This document shows, one piece after another, positions 8,880-18,700 of a stretch of 64,000 nt of DNA. Where the stretch lies: NCBI GenBank assembly GCA_016716425.1, contig JADJWJ010000020.1, positions 407,569-471,568 on the forward strand, written 5' to 3'. Source of the DNA: Betaproteobacteria bacterium. GTDB taxonomy: Bacteria > Pseudomonadota > Gammaproteobacteria > Burkholderiales > Casimicrobiaceae. Made by a program: the position numbers and the translations under genes. A model generated the notes under the pieces. That model did not search any database, had not been told where the DNA came from, and saw only the letters and a program-made list of their open reading frames with translations. Each line of letters begins with the position of its first letter. Positions within the stretch are counted from its first letter, which is position 1.

Positions 8880-9649
8880 GCCACCGCGTCATAGATGAGC
8901 TTGAGGCCGGTGGCGAGGAGGAGCGCGTAACTGACGTTGAGGAACGCCGTCTGCGACATCCGCCGGTGGATCCACACGCCGAGCCAGATGCCGAGCGGCG
9001 CGAGCGGGGAGAACAGGAGCGCGGTGGCCAGGTTGCCGACGTTGAGCTGCCCGACGAAGTAGTACGGCACGAGCTTGACGTAGTTGACGACGAGGAAGAA
9101 CACGGCCGACGTGCCGACGAAGAGCGTCTTGTCGACCTTCTGCGCGAGCATGTAGACGGCGAACGGGGGGCCGCCGGCGTGGGCGAGCGTGCTCGTGAAG
9201 CCGGACAGCCCGCCCCAGAACGCGCCGGCGACGCGGCCCGGCGGACCGCGCCGGGCGGCCAGGCGGTTGGCCAGCCGCTCGGTCAGCTTGCCCCACTGGT
9301 TGAGCGCGAAGGTGACGGCGATGAGCCCGAGCAGCAGCCGGATCGCGTTGACCGGCAGCAGTCCGAACGCGAGGCCGCCCGCCGCGATGCCGACGAGCGC
9401 GCCCGGGAGCATGACCGCGAGGTGCTCCCGCGACCACCGCTTCCGGTACGCGTGCACGCCGAAGATGTCCATCGCGCACAGGATCGGCAGCATGATCCCG
9501 GCCGCTACGGGCGGGGCGATGAACATCGACATCAGCGGCACGGCGAGGCCGCCCGCGCCCTGGCCGAAGCCGCCCTTCGAGACGCCGGTGATCAGGATCG
9601 CGAGGACCGCGACCGGGTAGAAGCCGAGCGGAAAGTCCGGAAGCGCCAT
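8876..9649 (-). CDS. TauE/SafE family sulfite/organosulfonate-type permease
   Basis: A 257-residue protein with about eight membrane segments. Family marks include the repeated ITGVSKGGFGQGAGGLAVPLM and FWGGLSGFTSTLAHAGGPP blocks, which are the two pseudo-symmetric TauE/SafE motifs. Members export or import small anions such as sulfite, sulfoacetate or taurine-related compounds; the substrate here is unknown. The ATG at 9649 is used; a GTG one codon upstream is also possible. It follows the EamA gene by 31 bases and may be in the same transcript. Confidence 0.88.
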   Translation of the reverse strand: MALPDFPLGFYPVAVLAILITGVSKGGFGQGAGGLAVPLMSMFIAPPVAAGIMLPILCAMDIFGVHAYRKRWSREHLAVMLPGALVGIAAGGLAFGLLPVNAIRLLLGLIAVTFALNQWGKLTERLANRLAARRGPPGRVAGAFWGGLSGFTSTLAHAGGPPFAVYMLAQKVDKTLFVGTSAVFFLVVNYVKLVPYYFVGQLNVGNLATALLFSPLAPLGIWLGVWIHRRMSQTAFLNVSYALLLATGLKLIYDAVA

Positions 9650-9680
9650 CACGGTCGCGCGCGCCGCGGAGTGGTTTCCG

Positions 9681-10601
9681 TCACGGCCCCGGCAGCGGCT
9701 CGCCGGCGCCCCGGCCCCGGCCGCGCCACGCGGCCAGCGCCTCGTTGGCAATGACGGCGGCGAGCACCAGCGCCCCGCCGGCAAGCGCGCTGCGGCCCGG
9801 ATGCTCGCCCATCAGCACCCAGACCCACAGGGGCCCCAGGATCGGCTCGAGCAGCGCGAGCAGGCCCAACTCGGAGGCGGGCAGCGTGCGCGACGCGGCG
9901 GTCGCGAGCAGGCAGCCGGTGCCCAGCTGCACGCAGCCCATGAACGCGAGGACCGCGAGGTCGCGCGGCGTGGCGGCGAACGGGCCCGCGAGCAGCCACG
10001 CCGGCAGCAGCGTCCACAGGCCGGCGATCATCACCATCGGCAGCATGTCCACCGTCGCGTGGAATTTGCGCAGCACGGTGAGCTGCGCGGCGAAGCACAC
10101 GGACACGCCGAGCGCCAGCAGGTTGCCCACCAACTGTCCTGCGTCGGCGGTGCCGCCGAACATCACCAGGATGCCCGCGAACGCGATCCCCATCGCCAGC
10201 CACGTGCGCACGGCGACCGGTTCCCGCAGAAAGACGAGCGAGGCGATGGCCGCGAGGAACGGCGACACGCTCATCAGCACGAACGTGTTGGCGACGGTGG
10301 TGCGCGTCAGCGACCCGATGAAAAAGAAGAACGTACCGGCGAGGAAGAGGCCGGCGACGATTCCCGGCCAGCCTGCGGCGCGCACGGCGGCCGGCATGCC
10401 GCGGCCGTGCATCGCGGAGAGGACGACGGCGACGAACCCGGTCATGAACAGCGACCGCCAGAACACGATCTCCCACGCGTTGGTGATCGAGAGCTGGCGG
10501 ACGAGCAGGCCGCCGGTCGACCAGCAGACGGCGGCGACGATCATGAACAGCACCGCGCGGCGGTGGCGGGCGGCAGGCGCGGACGTGGCTGCGGCAGACA
10601 T
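9681..10601 (-). CDS. EamA/DMT family transporter
   Basis: A 306-residue drug/metabolite-transporter family protein with ten predicted membrane helices in two EamA repeats. Recognisable segments are VCWSTGGLLVRQLS in the first repeat, and the helix-10 region GLLALLEPILGPLWVWVLMG followed by GEHPGRSALAGGALV in the second. Such carriers export amino acids or metabolites, but the substrate cannot be told from sequence. I used the ATG at 10601. A 16-bp palindrome lies about 100 bases upstream. Confidence 0.87.
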   Translation of the reverse strand: MSAAATSAPAARHRRAVLFMIVAAVCWSTGGLLVRQLSITNAWEIVFWRSLFMTGFVAVVLSAMHGRGMPAAVRAAGWPGIVAGLFLAGTFFFFIGSLTRTTVANTFVLMSVSPFLAAIASLVFLREPVAVRTWLAMGIAFAGILVMFGGTADAGQLVGNLLALGVSVCFAAQLTVLRKFHATVDMLPMVMIAGLWTLLPAWLLAGPFAATPRDLAVLAFMGCVQLGTGCLLATAASRTLPASELGLLALLEPILGPLWVWVLMGEHPGRSALAGGALVLAAVIANEALAAWRGRGRGAGEPLPGP

Positions 10602-10699
10602 CGGGTGAGGGTGGGCGGCAGCAGGCGGCGAGGAGTCGCGCCAAACAAAAACGCCGGGTTCGCGTGCGGCGAACACCGGCATCGACAGGGAAACCGCAA

Positions 10700-10715
10700 T
10701 TAACCAGAAGGTTAA
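10700..10715. promoter_or_regulatory. Palindromic candidate operator TTAACC-N4-GGTTAA
   Basis: A perfect 6-4-6 inverted repeat in the 154-base gap between the EamA gene and the EVE-domain gene. It is AT-rich in a GC-rich setting and about 100 bases upstream of the EamA start. Its shape suits a dimeric repressor such as a TetR or MarR type, but no regulator gene is adjacent. Confidence 0.35.
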
Positions 10716-10755
10716 CGCAGCGCTCCCGGGTTGTAAAGCCGGCGCGGCGCCTGCG

Positions 10756-11220
10756 CTACGTCGAGGCGGGCGCGGCCGCCGGGAAGTCTGCCGCGAAGTC
10801 CCGGCCCATCGCTGCCGCGATGCGCGCGAAGTCCTCCTCCGGGACGCGCAGGAAGCCGAAGCGGAAGGCGGCGCCCCAGTGGTCCTTGCTGCGAATGAAC
10901 GTGAGGGCGCCGATGAGCGGCCTGACCGGCACCGCGCGCGACGGCAGGTAGTCCACGGCGCGCCGGAATGGCGGGAACGGCGCGCCGTCGCCCGCCTGCC
11001 GGATCCCGCCGGCGGCGACGCGGCCGATGGCCGTGAACGCCTGCAGCGGCGGGCCGTCCGGCCACGTGGCGCGCGGCGAGTAGTACGCGAGGCCGTCGCC
11101 CTCGCGCATCCGCTCGAGCGGCCCCGCCTTGCCGTGGTTGAGCTGGGCGAAGCCGCCGGCCACGCCCGCGGCGACGTGGTCTTGCGCAACGACGCCGATC
11201 CAGTAGTTGCGGGAATTCAT
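10756..11220 (-). CDS. EVE (PUA-like) domain protein, UPF0310 family
   Basis: A 154-residue single-domain protein. The N-terminal YWIGVVAQDHV strand, the LNHGKAGPLERMREGDGLAYYSP block and LQAFTAIGRV are characteristic of EVE-domain proteins of the UPF0310 group. EVE domains are PUA-like folds thought to bind modified bases in RNA or DNA; the role of this stand-alone form is not settled. It is divergent from the dehydrogenase gene at 11346. Confidence 0.85.
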   Translation of the reverse strand: MNSRNYWIGVVAQDHVAAGVAGGFAQLNHGKAGPLERMREGDGLAYYSPRATWPDGPPLQAFTAIGRVAAGGIRQAGDGAPFPPFRRAVDYLPSRAVPVRPLIGALTFIRSKDHWGAAFRFGFLRVPEEDFARIAAAMGRDFAADFPAAAPAST

Positions 11221-11345
11221 GGCGGGTTCACGGTGCCGGAAGGAATGCGCGCAGCGTAGAGGCGCCGGGCGCCGCCCGCACTACGACGTTCGGACGAGGC
11301 CGCGGGCACGCGTAAAATCGCAGTTTTGGCCCCGGGAAGCGGACC

Positions 11346-12410
11346 ATGACCGCGCACAGGATCGCCGTGATCGCCGGCGACGGCATCGGCAAGGAGGTCA
11401 TGCCGGAAGGCATGCGCGTGGTCGAGTCGGCGGCGCGCAAGTTCGGCATCGCGCTCGCGCCGACGGCGTTCGACTGGAGCTGCGATTACTACGCGAAGCA
11501 CGGGAAGATGATGCCCGACGACTGGTTCGCGCAGCTGTCCGCGTTCGAGGCGATCTACTACGGCGCGGTCGGCTGGCCCGCCACCGTGCCCGACCACGTG
11601 TCGCTGTGGGGCTCGCTCATCCTGTTCCGCCGCCAGTTCGACCAGTACGTGAACCTGCGCCCGTGCAAGCTGATGCCCGGCATCCCGTCGCCGCTCGCCA
11701 ACCGCAAGCCCGGCGACATCGACTTCGTCGTCGTCCGCGAGAACACCGAAGGCGAGTATTCGTCGGTCGGCGGCCGCATGTACGAAGGCACCGAGCGCGA
11801 GATCGTGTTCCAGCAGTCGGTGTTCTCGCGCAAGGGCGTCGACCGCGTGCTGCGCTTCGCGTTCGACCACGCGCGCACGCGCGCGGCGAAGCACGTGACG
11901 TCGGCGACCAAGTCGAACGGCATCTCGATCACGATGCCGTACTGGGACGAGCGGTTCCGCGCGGTCGCCGCCGACTATCCGGACATCCGCGCCGACCAGT
12001 ACCACATCGACATCCTGTCCGCGCACTTCGTGCAGCGGCCCGAGCGATTCGACGTCGTCGTCGCGTCCAACCTGTTCGGCGACATCCTGTCGGACCTGGG
12101 GCCGGCCGTCTGCGGCACGATCGGCATCGCGCCGTCGGCAAATCTGAACCCGGAGCGCGCGTTTCCGTCGCTGTTCGAGCCGGTGCACGGTTCCGCGCCG
12201 GACATCGCGGGCCGCGGCATCGCCAACCCGATCGGGCAGATCTGGTCGGGCGCGCTGATGCTCGATTTCCTGGGGTACAAGGACGCTTCGGCGGCGATCG
12301 TCGCCGCGATCGAGCGCGTGCTGGCCGACCCGGGCGCGCCGCGCACGCCGGACCTCGGCGGGCGCGCGACGACGGCCGACCTGGGCCGCGCGGTCGCCGA
12401 CGCGCTCTGA
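11346..12410 (+). CDS. Tartrate dehydrogenase / D-malate dehydrogenase (decarboxylating) family protein
   Basis: A 354-residue NAD-dependent beta-decarboxylating dehydrogenase of the isopropylmalate/isocitrate family. Features: N-terminal IAVIAGDGIGKEV, the PLANRKPGDIDFVVVRENTEGEY block, a catalytic Lys/Tyr region, the metal-binding NLFGDILSDLG block and FEPVHGSAPDIAG. The substrate-loop sequence, ENTEGEYSSVGGRMYEGTEREI, matches the TtuC/DmlA branch rather than LeuB. It would oxidise tartrate or D-malate. The adjacent Bug receptor, a carboxylate-binding type, supports a role in organic acid use. Which acid is not resolved. Confidence 0.88.
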   Translation: MTAHRIAVIAGDGIGKEVMPEGMRVVESAARKFGIALAPTAFDWSCDYYAKHGKMMPDDWFAQLSAFEAIYYGAVGWPATVPDHVSLWGSLILFRRQFDQYVNLRPCKLMPGIPSPLANRKPGDIDFVVVRENTEGEYSSVGGRMYEGTEREIVFQQSVFSRKGVDRVLRFAFDHARTRAAKHVTSATKSNGISITMPYWDERFRAVAADYPDIRADQYHIDILSAHFVQRPERFDVVVASNLFGDILSDLGPAVCGTIGIAPSANLNPERAFPSLFEPVHGSAPDIAGRGIANPIGQIWSGALMLDFLGYKDASAAIVAAIERVLADPGAPRTPDLGGRATTADLGRAVADAL

Positions 12411-12421
12411 CGGAGCTTCCG

Positions 12422-13262
12422 ATGCGCCGCCCCGGACTCCCGCGTGCGCTCGGCCGCTGCCTGGGCGCGGTTGCCGCCGCACTCGCGCTCGCCGCCGCCC
12501 CGGCCCGCGCCGACTATCCCGACCGACCGATCCACCTCGTCGTGCCGTTCCCCGCCGGCGGCGGCGCCGACGTCCTCGCGCGCACGATCATGCCGCGCGT
12601 CGCGCGCGAGTTGGGCACGACGATCGTCATCGAGAACCGCCCGGGCGCCGGCGGCAACGTCGGCGCCGAGCACGTCGCGCGCGCGGCGCCCGACGGCTAC
12701 ACGCTGCTGTACGGCACCAACGGCACGCACGCGATCAACCGGGCGCTGTACGCGAGCATCCCGTTCGACCCCGTGCGCGACTTCGCCCCGGTGTCGCGGA
12801 TGACGCAGATCGCGGCGCTGGTCGTCGTCTACCCGGGCCTGCCGGTCGCGACGGTCGCCGAGCTGGTCGCGTACGCCAGGGCCAATCCCGGCCGTGTCTT
12901 CTTCGCGTCGGCCGGCAACGGCACGACGTCGCACCTGGCGGGCGAGATGTTCAAGACCGTCGCGCAGGTCGACCTCGTGCACACGCCGTACCGCGGCGGC
13001 GCGCTGGCCGCGAACGACCTCATGGGCGGCCACGTCGCGATGATGATCGACGTGATGCCGAACGTGCTGCCGCTCGCGAAGGGCGGGAAGCTGCGTGCGC
13101 TCGCGGTGACCACGGCGGCGCGGGTGCCCGCGGCGCCCGACATTCCGACGGTCGCGGAGTCGGGCCTGCCCGGCTTCGAGGTGTCGGCGTGGGACGGGAT
13201 TCTCGCGCCGGCGGGCACGCCGCCCGCCGCGATCGACCGGCTGAACGCGGCGATCCGCGACG
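12422..13262 (+). pseudogene. Bug/TctC-type tricarboxylate receptor, C-terminally truncated
   Basis: The start at 12422 has a Sec signal peptide (cleavage near ARADYP), followed by a good receptor of the tripartite tricarboxylate transporter family: PDRPIHLVVPFPAGGGADV, GAGGNVGAEHVARAAPDGYT, VPAAPDIPTVAESGLPGFEV and PAGTPPAAIDRLNAAI. About 280 residues align; then the frame leaves the family at AAIRDG, where roughly 40-50 more residues are expected. No stop follows in this frame until about 15662, because it runs as an open shadow through menB and menE. A deletion or frameshift close to 13260 seems to have removed the 3' end and joined it to the menB leader. It lies 11 bases after the dehydrogenase and probably shared its transcript. 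Confidence 0.7.
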
Positions 13263-13325
13263 GTCGTGACCAGCCCCGCAAGGCCGGACGCCAAGATAGA
13301 CCTGGGCGAACGACGGGAGCCATCG

Positions 13326-14168
13326 ATGCCGCAGCAGGAATTGCCGACCGTCCCCACGTGGAACGACGTCCCGGGCTACCGGGACATCCTCTACGCCAAG
13401 ACCGCCGAGGGCATCGCCAAGATCACGATCAACCGGCCCGAGGTGCGCAACGCGTTCCGCCCGGAGACCGTGCAGGAGATGGAGCGGGCGTTCGCCGACG
13501 CGCGCGACGACGCGAACATCGGCGTGATCGTGCTGACCGGGCAGGGACGCGAGGCGTTCTGCTCGGGCGGCGACCAGCGCGTGCGCGGCGACGGCGGCTA
13601 CGTCGGCGGCGACGGCGTGCCGCGCCTGAACGTGCTCGACCTGCAGCGGCAGATCCGCACGCTGCCGAAGCCGGTCGTCGCGATGGTCGCCGGTTACGCG
13701 ATCGGCGGCGGCCACGTGCTGCACATGATGTGCGACCTGACGATCGCCGCGGACAACGCGCGCTTCGGCCAGACCGGTCCACGCGTCGGCAGCTTCGACG
13801 GTGGCTACGGCGCCGCGTACATGGCGCGCATCGTCGGGCAGAAGAAGGCGCGCGAGATCTGGTTCCTGTGCCGGCAGTACGACGCGAAGCAGGCGCTCCA
13901 CATGGGCCTCGTCAACTGCGTGGTGCCGTACGAGCGGCTGGAGGCGGAGACCGTGCAGTGGTGCCGCGAGATGCTCGCGAACAGTCCGATCGCGCTGCGC
14001 TGCCTCAAGGCGGCGCTCAATGCCGACTGCGACGGGCAGGCGGGCCTGCAGGAGCTGGCCGGCAACGCGACCCTGCTCTACTACCTGTCGGAAGAGGGGA
14101 AGGAAGGCAGGAACGCGTACCTCGAGAAGCGGCGGCCGGACTTCCGGAAGTTCCGGCGGCTGCCGTAG
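13326..14168 (+). CDS. menB: 1,4-dihydroxy-2-naphthoyl-CoA synthase
   Basis: A 280-residue crotonase-fold enzyme that cyclises o-succinylbenzoyl-CoA in menaquinone synthesis. Resemblance to MenB is very strong along the whole length: ITINRPEVRNAFRP, FCSGGDQRVRGD, YAIGGGHVLHMMCDLTIAAD, QTGPRVGSFDGGYG, the REIWFLCRQYDAKQAL block, and the end YLEKRRPDFRKFRRLP. The RGD-loop and GPRVGSFDGG residues separate it from the homologous ring hydrolase BadI. The ATG at 13326 has an upstream GGGAG; an upstream GTG in the same frame is less likely. menE follows 24 bases downstream. Confidence 0.94.
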   Translation: MPQQELPTVPTWNDVPGYRDILYAKTAEGIAKITINRPEVRNAFRPETVQEMERAFADARDDANIGVIVLTGQGREAFCSGGDQRVRGDGGYVGGDGVPRLNVLDLQRQIRTLPKPVVAMVAGYAIGGGHVLHMMCDLTIAADNARFGQTGPRVGSFDGGYGAAYMARIVGQKKAREIWFLCRQYDAKQALHMGLVNCVVPYERLEAETVQWCREMLANSPIALRCLKAALNADCDGQAGLQELAGNATLLYYLSEEGKEGRNAYLEKRRPDFRKFRRLP

Positions 14169-14192
14169 CGCGCGCGGCGCCGGCTCGCGACG

Positions 14193-15524
<1,332 letters not shown>

Positions 15525-15654
15525 ACGCGATCACGACCCGCGTCGCGATCCGTGCGACGTGCGGGCGCGGCCTAAGGCGTTTGTGGCACGATTCGGGGAA
15601 CGGACGCCATTTCCCCGTCGGGATCGGACGTTCATGGCAGACAGGGAGAGAGCA

Positions 15655-17259
15655 ATGGCGCTGACGATCGGTGTTCCCCGCGAGGTCCAGCCCGGCGAGA
15701 AGCGGGTCGCCACGGTGCCCGAGGTGGTCGCGAAGCTCGTCAAGCAGGGGTTCCGCGTTGCGGTCGAGGCCGGGGCGGGCGATGCCGCGCAGATCAGCGA
15801 CGACGCCTATCGCGCGGCGGGGGCCGAGGTCGTCGCCGCGCGCGCGGCGCTGTGGTCGCAGGCCGACATCGTCTTCAAGGTGCGCGCGCCCGACTCGACC
15901 GAGATCGGGTTGCTGCGCGAAGGCGGCACGCTGGTCAGCTTCATCTGGCCGGCGCAGAACCCGGACCTGCTGCAAGCGCTCGCCGCGAAAAAGGCGACCG
16001 TGCTCGCGATGGACAGCGTGCCGCGGATCTCGCGCGCGCAAAAGCTCGACGCGCTGTCGTCGATGGCCAACATCGCCGGGTACCGCGCGGTGATCGAGGC
16101 GGCGCACCACTTCGGCCGCTTCTTCACCGGCTCCATCACGGCGGCGGGCAAGGTGCCCCCGGCGAAGGTCTTCGTCATCGGCGCGGGTGTGGCGGGCCTC
16201 GCGGCGATCGGCACTGCCACGGGACTCGGCGCGATCGTGCGCGCGAACGACACGCGGCCGGAGGTCGCCGACCAGGTGAAGTCGATGGGCGGCGAGTTCG
16301 TCTTCGTCGACTACCAGGAGGAGGGCAGCGGCGTGGGCGGCTACGCCAAGGTGATGAGCGAAGGCTTCCAGAAGGCGCAGCGCGAGACCTTCGCGCAGCA
16401 GGCGAAGGACGTCGACATCATCATCACGACCGCGCTGATCCCGGGCAAGCCGGCGCCGCGGCTCATCACCGAGGAGATGGTGCGGTCGATGAAGCAGGGC
16501 AGCGTCATCGTCGACATGGCGGCCGAGCAGGGCGGCAACTGCGAGCTGACCGTGCCCGGCGAGGTCGTCGTCCGCCACGGCGTCACGATCATCGGCTACG
16601 CCGACCTGCCGAGCCGGCTCGCCAAGCAGGCGTCCACGCTCTACGCGACCAACCTGCTGCGCCTCGTCGAGGACATGGTCAAGACGAAGAGCATCGACAA
16701 CGATGCCGTCAACGTCGACATGAACGACGAGGTGCTGCGCGGGACGACCGTGATCGACAAGGGCCAGGTGACCTGGCCGCCGCCGCCGCCCAAGCTCTCC
16801 GCCGCCCCGCCGGCTGCCGCCAAGGCCGCTGGCGCCGTCGCGCCGCCGAAGGCGCACGGCCACGGCAAGCCGAGCGGCGCGATGCCGCCGGCCAAGGCGG
16901 CGTTCGTCTTCGGCGTGGGCGCGCTTCTGTTCCTGCTGATCGGCGCCTACGCGCCGCACTCGTTCCTCGGCCACTTCACCGTGTTCGTGCTCGCGTGCTT
17001 CGTCGGCTACATGGTCGTGTGGAACGTGACGCCCGCGCTGCACACGCCGCTGATGAGCGTGACCAACGCGGTCTCCAGCATCATCGCGATCGGCGCGCTG
17101 GTCCAGATCGCGCCCGACCTGACGCAGATCTCCGCGGACCTCACGCGGCCCAACGAGTGGATCCGCTGGCTGTCGGTCGCCGCGATCGTGCTCGCCACGA
17201 TCAACATGTTCGGCGGCTTCGCGGTGACGCGGCGCATGCTGGAAATGTTCCGCAAGTAG
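15655..17259 (+). CDS. pntA: NAD(P) transhydrogenase subunit alpha
   Basis: A 534-residue fused alpha subunit of the proton-translocating transhydrogenase. Residues 1 to about 375 form the NAD(H)-binding domain I (IGVPREVQPGEKRVATVPE, RISRAQKLDALSSMANIAGYRA, GAGVAGLAAI, GYADLPSRLAKQAS). A Pro/Ala/Lys/His-rich linker follows, then four membrane helices (about 420-530). The ATG at 15655 is preceded by AGGGAGAG. The enzyme couples hydride transfer from NADH to NADP+ to proton entry. pntB follows 9 bases downstream. Confidence 0.95.
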   Translation: MALTIGVPREVQPGEKRVATVPEVVAKLVKQGFRVAVEAGAGDAAQISDDAYRAAGAEVVAARAALWSQADIVFKVRAPDSTEIGLLREGGTLVSFIWPAQNPDLLQALAAKKATVLAMDSVPRISRAQKLDALSSMANIAGYRAVIEAAHHFGRFFTGSITAAGKVPPAKVFVIGAGVAGLAAIGTATGLGAIVRANDTRPEVADQVKSMGGEFVFVDYQEEGSGVGGYAKVMSEGFQKAQRETFAQQAKDVDIIITTALIPGKPAPRLITEEMVRSMKQGSVIVDMAAEQGGNCELTVPGEVVVRHGVTIIGYADLPSRLAKQASTLYATNLLRLVEDMVKTKSIDNDAVNVDMNDEVLRGTTVIDKGQVTWPPPPPKLSAAPPAAAKAAGAVAPPKAHGHGKPSGAMPPAKAAFVFGVGALLFLLIGAYAPHSFLGHFTVFVLACFVGYMVVWNVTPALHTPLMSVTNAVSSIIAIGALVQIAPDLTQISADLTRPNEWIRWLSVAAIVLATINMFGGFAVTRRMLEMFRK

Positions 17260-17268
17260 GGGGCCGCC

Positions 17269-18690
17269 ATGTCGATCAGCCTGTCCACGGTCTTCTACCT
17301 CGGCGCGACCATCCTGTTCGTCCTCTGTCTCGGCGGGCTCTCGAACCCGGAGACCTCGCGGCGCGGCAACCTCTACGGCATGGTCGGCATGGCGGTCGCC
17401 GTGCTGGCCACCGTGTTCGGCCCGCACGTGACGGCCGGCGGGTTGCCGTACATCGTCGCGGCGATGGTCGTCGGCGCGGCGATCGGGCTCTACGCGGCGC
17501 GCGTCGTCAAGATGACGCAGATGCCGGAGCTGGTGGCGCTGATGCACAGCCTCGTCGGCCTCGCCGCGATGCTGGTCGGCTACGCCAACTTCATCGACCC
17601 GGCCGTGTCGGCGAAGTTGACGCCGGCCGAGCGCGCGATCCACGAAATCGAGATGTACCTGGGCGTGCTGATCGGCGCGGTGACGTTCTCAGGCTCCGTG
17701 ATCGCCTTCGGCAAGCTGTCGGGGCGGATTTCCGGCAAGCCGATGCTGCTGCCGGGGCGCCACTGGATCAACCTGGCCGGCCTCGTCCTCGTCGTCTGGT
17801 TCGGCTACCGGTTCGTCGCGGCCCACGGCGTGGCCGAGGGCATGGTGCCGATGATCGTGATGACCGTCGTCGCGCTGCTCTTCGGCGTGCACATGGTGAT
17901 GGCGATCGGCGGGGCCGACATGCCGGTCGTCGTGTCGATGCTCAACAGCTACTCGGGCTGGGCGGCCGCGGCGACGGGCTTCATGCTGTCCAACGACCTG
18001 CTGATCGTCGTCGGCGCGCTGGTGGGCTCGAGCGGCGCGATCCTGTCGTACATCATGTGCGCGGCGATGAACCGCAACTTCATCAGCGTGATCGCCGGCG
18101 GCTTCGGCACCGACAGCGGCGCGCCGGCGGCCGCGGGCGGCGGTGCGGGGGAGCCGGCGGGCGAGGTGGTCCCGATCTCGGCCGCCGAGACCGCCGAGCT
18201 CCTGCGCGAGGCCAAGAGCGTGATCGTCGTCCCCGGCTACGGCATGGCGGTCGCGCAGGCGCAGCACACGGTCTACGAGATCACGAAGGTGCTGCGCGAG
18301 CGCGGTGTGGCCGTCCGGTTCGGCATCCACCCGGTGGCGGGCCGCATGCCGGGCCACATGAACGTGCTGCTCGCCGAGGCCAAGGTGCCCTACGACATCG
18401 TGTTCGAGATGGACGAGTTGAACGCGGACTTTCCGGACACCGACGTCGCCATCGTCATCGGTGCGAACGACATCGTGAACCCGGCGGCGCAGGAGGATCC
18501 GGGCAGTCCGATCGCCGGCATGCCGGTGCTCGAGGTGTGGAAGGCGAAGACGTCGATCGTCATGAAGCGCAGCATGGCCTCCGGCTATGCGGGTGTGGAC
18601 AATCCGCTGTTCTACAAGGACAACAACCGCATGCTGTTCGGCGACGCGAAGAAGATGCTGGACGAGGTGCTGGCGGCGCTCAGGTCGTAA
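17269..18690 (+). CDS. pntB: NAD(P) transhydrogenase subunit beta
   Basis: A 473-residue partner of PntA. The N-terminal half has eight or nine membrane helices (NLYGMVGMAVAVLATV, MLNSYSGWAAAATGFML). The C-terminal half is the NADP(H)-binding domain III with VIVVPGYGMAVAQAQH, GIHPVAGRMPGHMNVLLAEA and the MKRSMASGYAGVDNPLFY block. Size and order are standard. The complex supplies NADPH from NADH at the cost of proton motive force. Confidence 0.96.
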   Translation: MSISLSTVFYLGATILFVLCLGGLSNPETSRRGNLYGMVGMAVAVLATVFGPHVTAGGLPYIVAAMVVGAAIGLYAARVVKMTQMPELVALMHSLVGLAAMLVGYANFIDPAVSAKLTPAERAIHEIEMYLGVLIGAVTFSGSVIAFGKLSGRISGKPMLLPGRHWINLAGLVLVVWFGYRFVAAHGVAEGMVPMIVMTVVALLFGVHMVMAIGGADMPVVVSMLNSYSGWAAAATGFMLSNDLLIVVGALVGSSGAILSYIMCAAMNRNFISVIAGGFGTDSGAPAAAGGGAGEPAGEVVPISAAETAELLREAKSVIVVPGYGMAVAQAQHTVYEITKVLRERGVAVRFGIHPVAGRMPGHMNVLLAEAKVPYDIVFEMDELNADFPDTDVAIVIGANDIVNPAAQEDPGSPIAGMPVLEVWKAKTSIVMKRSMASGYAGVDNPLFYKDNNRMLFGDAKKMLDEVLAALRS

Positions 18691-18700
18691 GCCTCCCGCT

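Noticed and set aside
13326..14168. menB could be the ring hydrolase BadI of benzoate degradation
   Set aside because: The RVRGD loop, QTGPRVGSFDGG block and the C-terminal end match MenB, and a MenE-type ligase follows directly.
15580..15600. Sigma54 promoter upstream of pntA (TGGCACG)
   Set aside because: The -24 element is present but no TTGC-type -12 follows at the required spacing.
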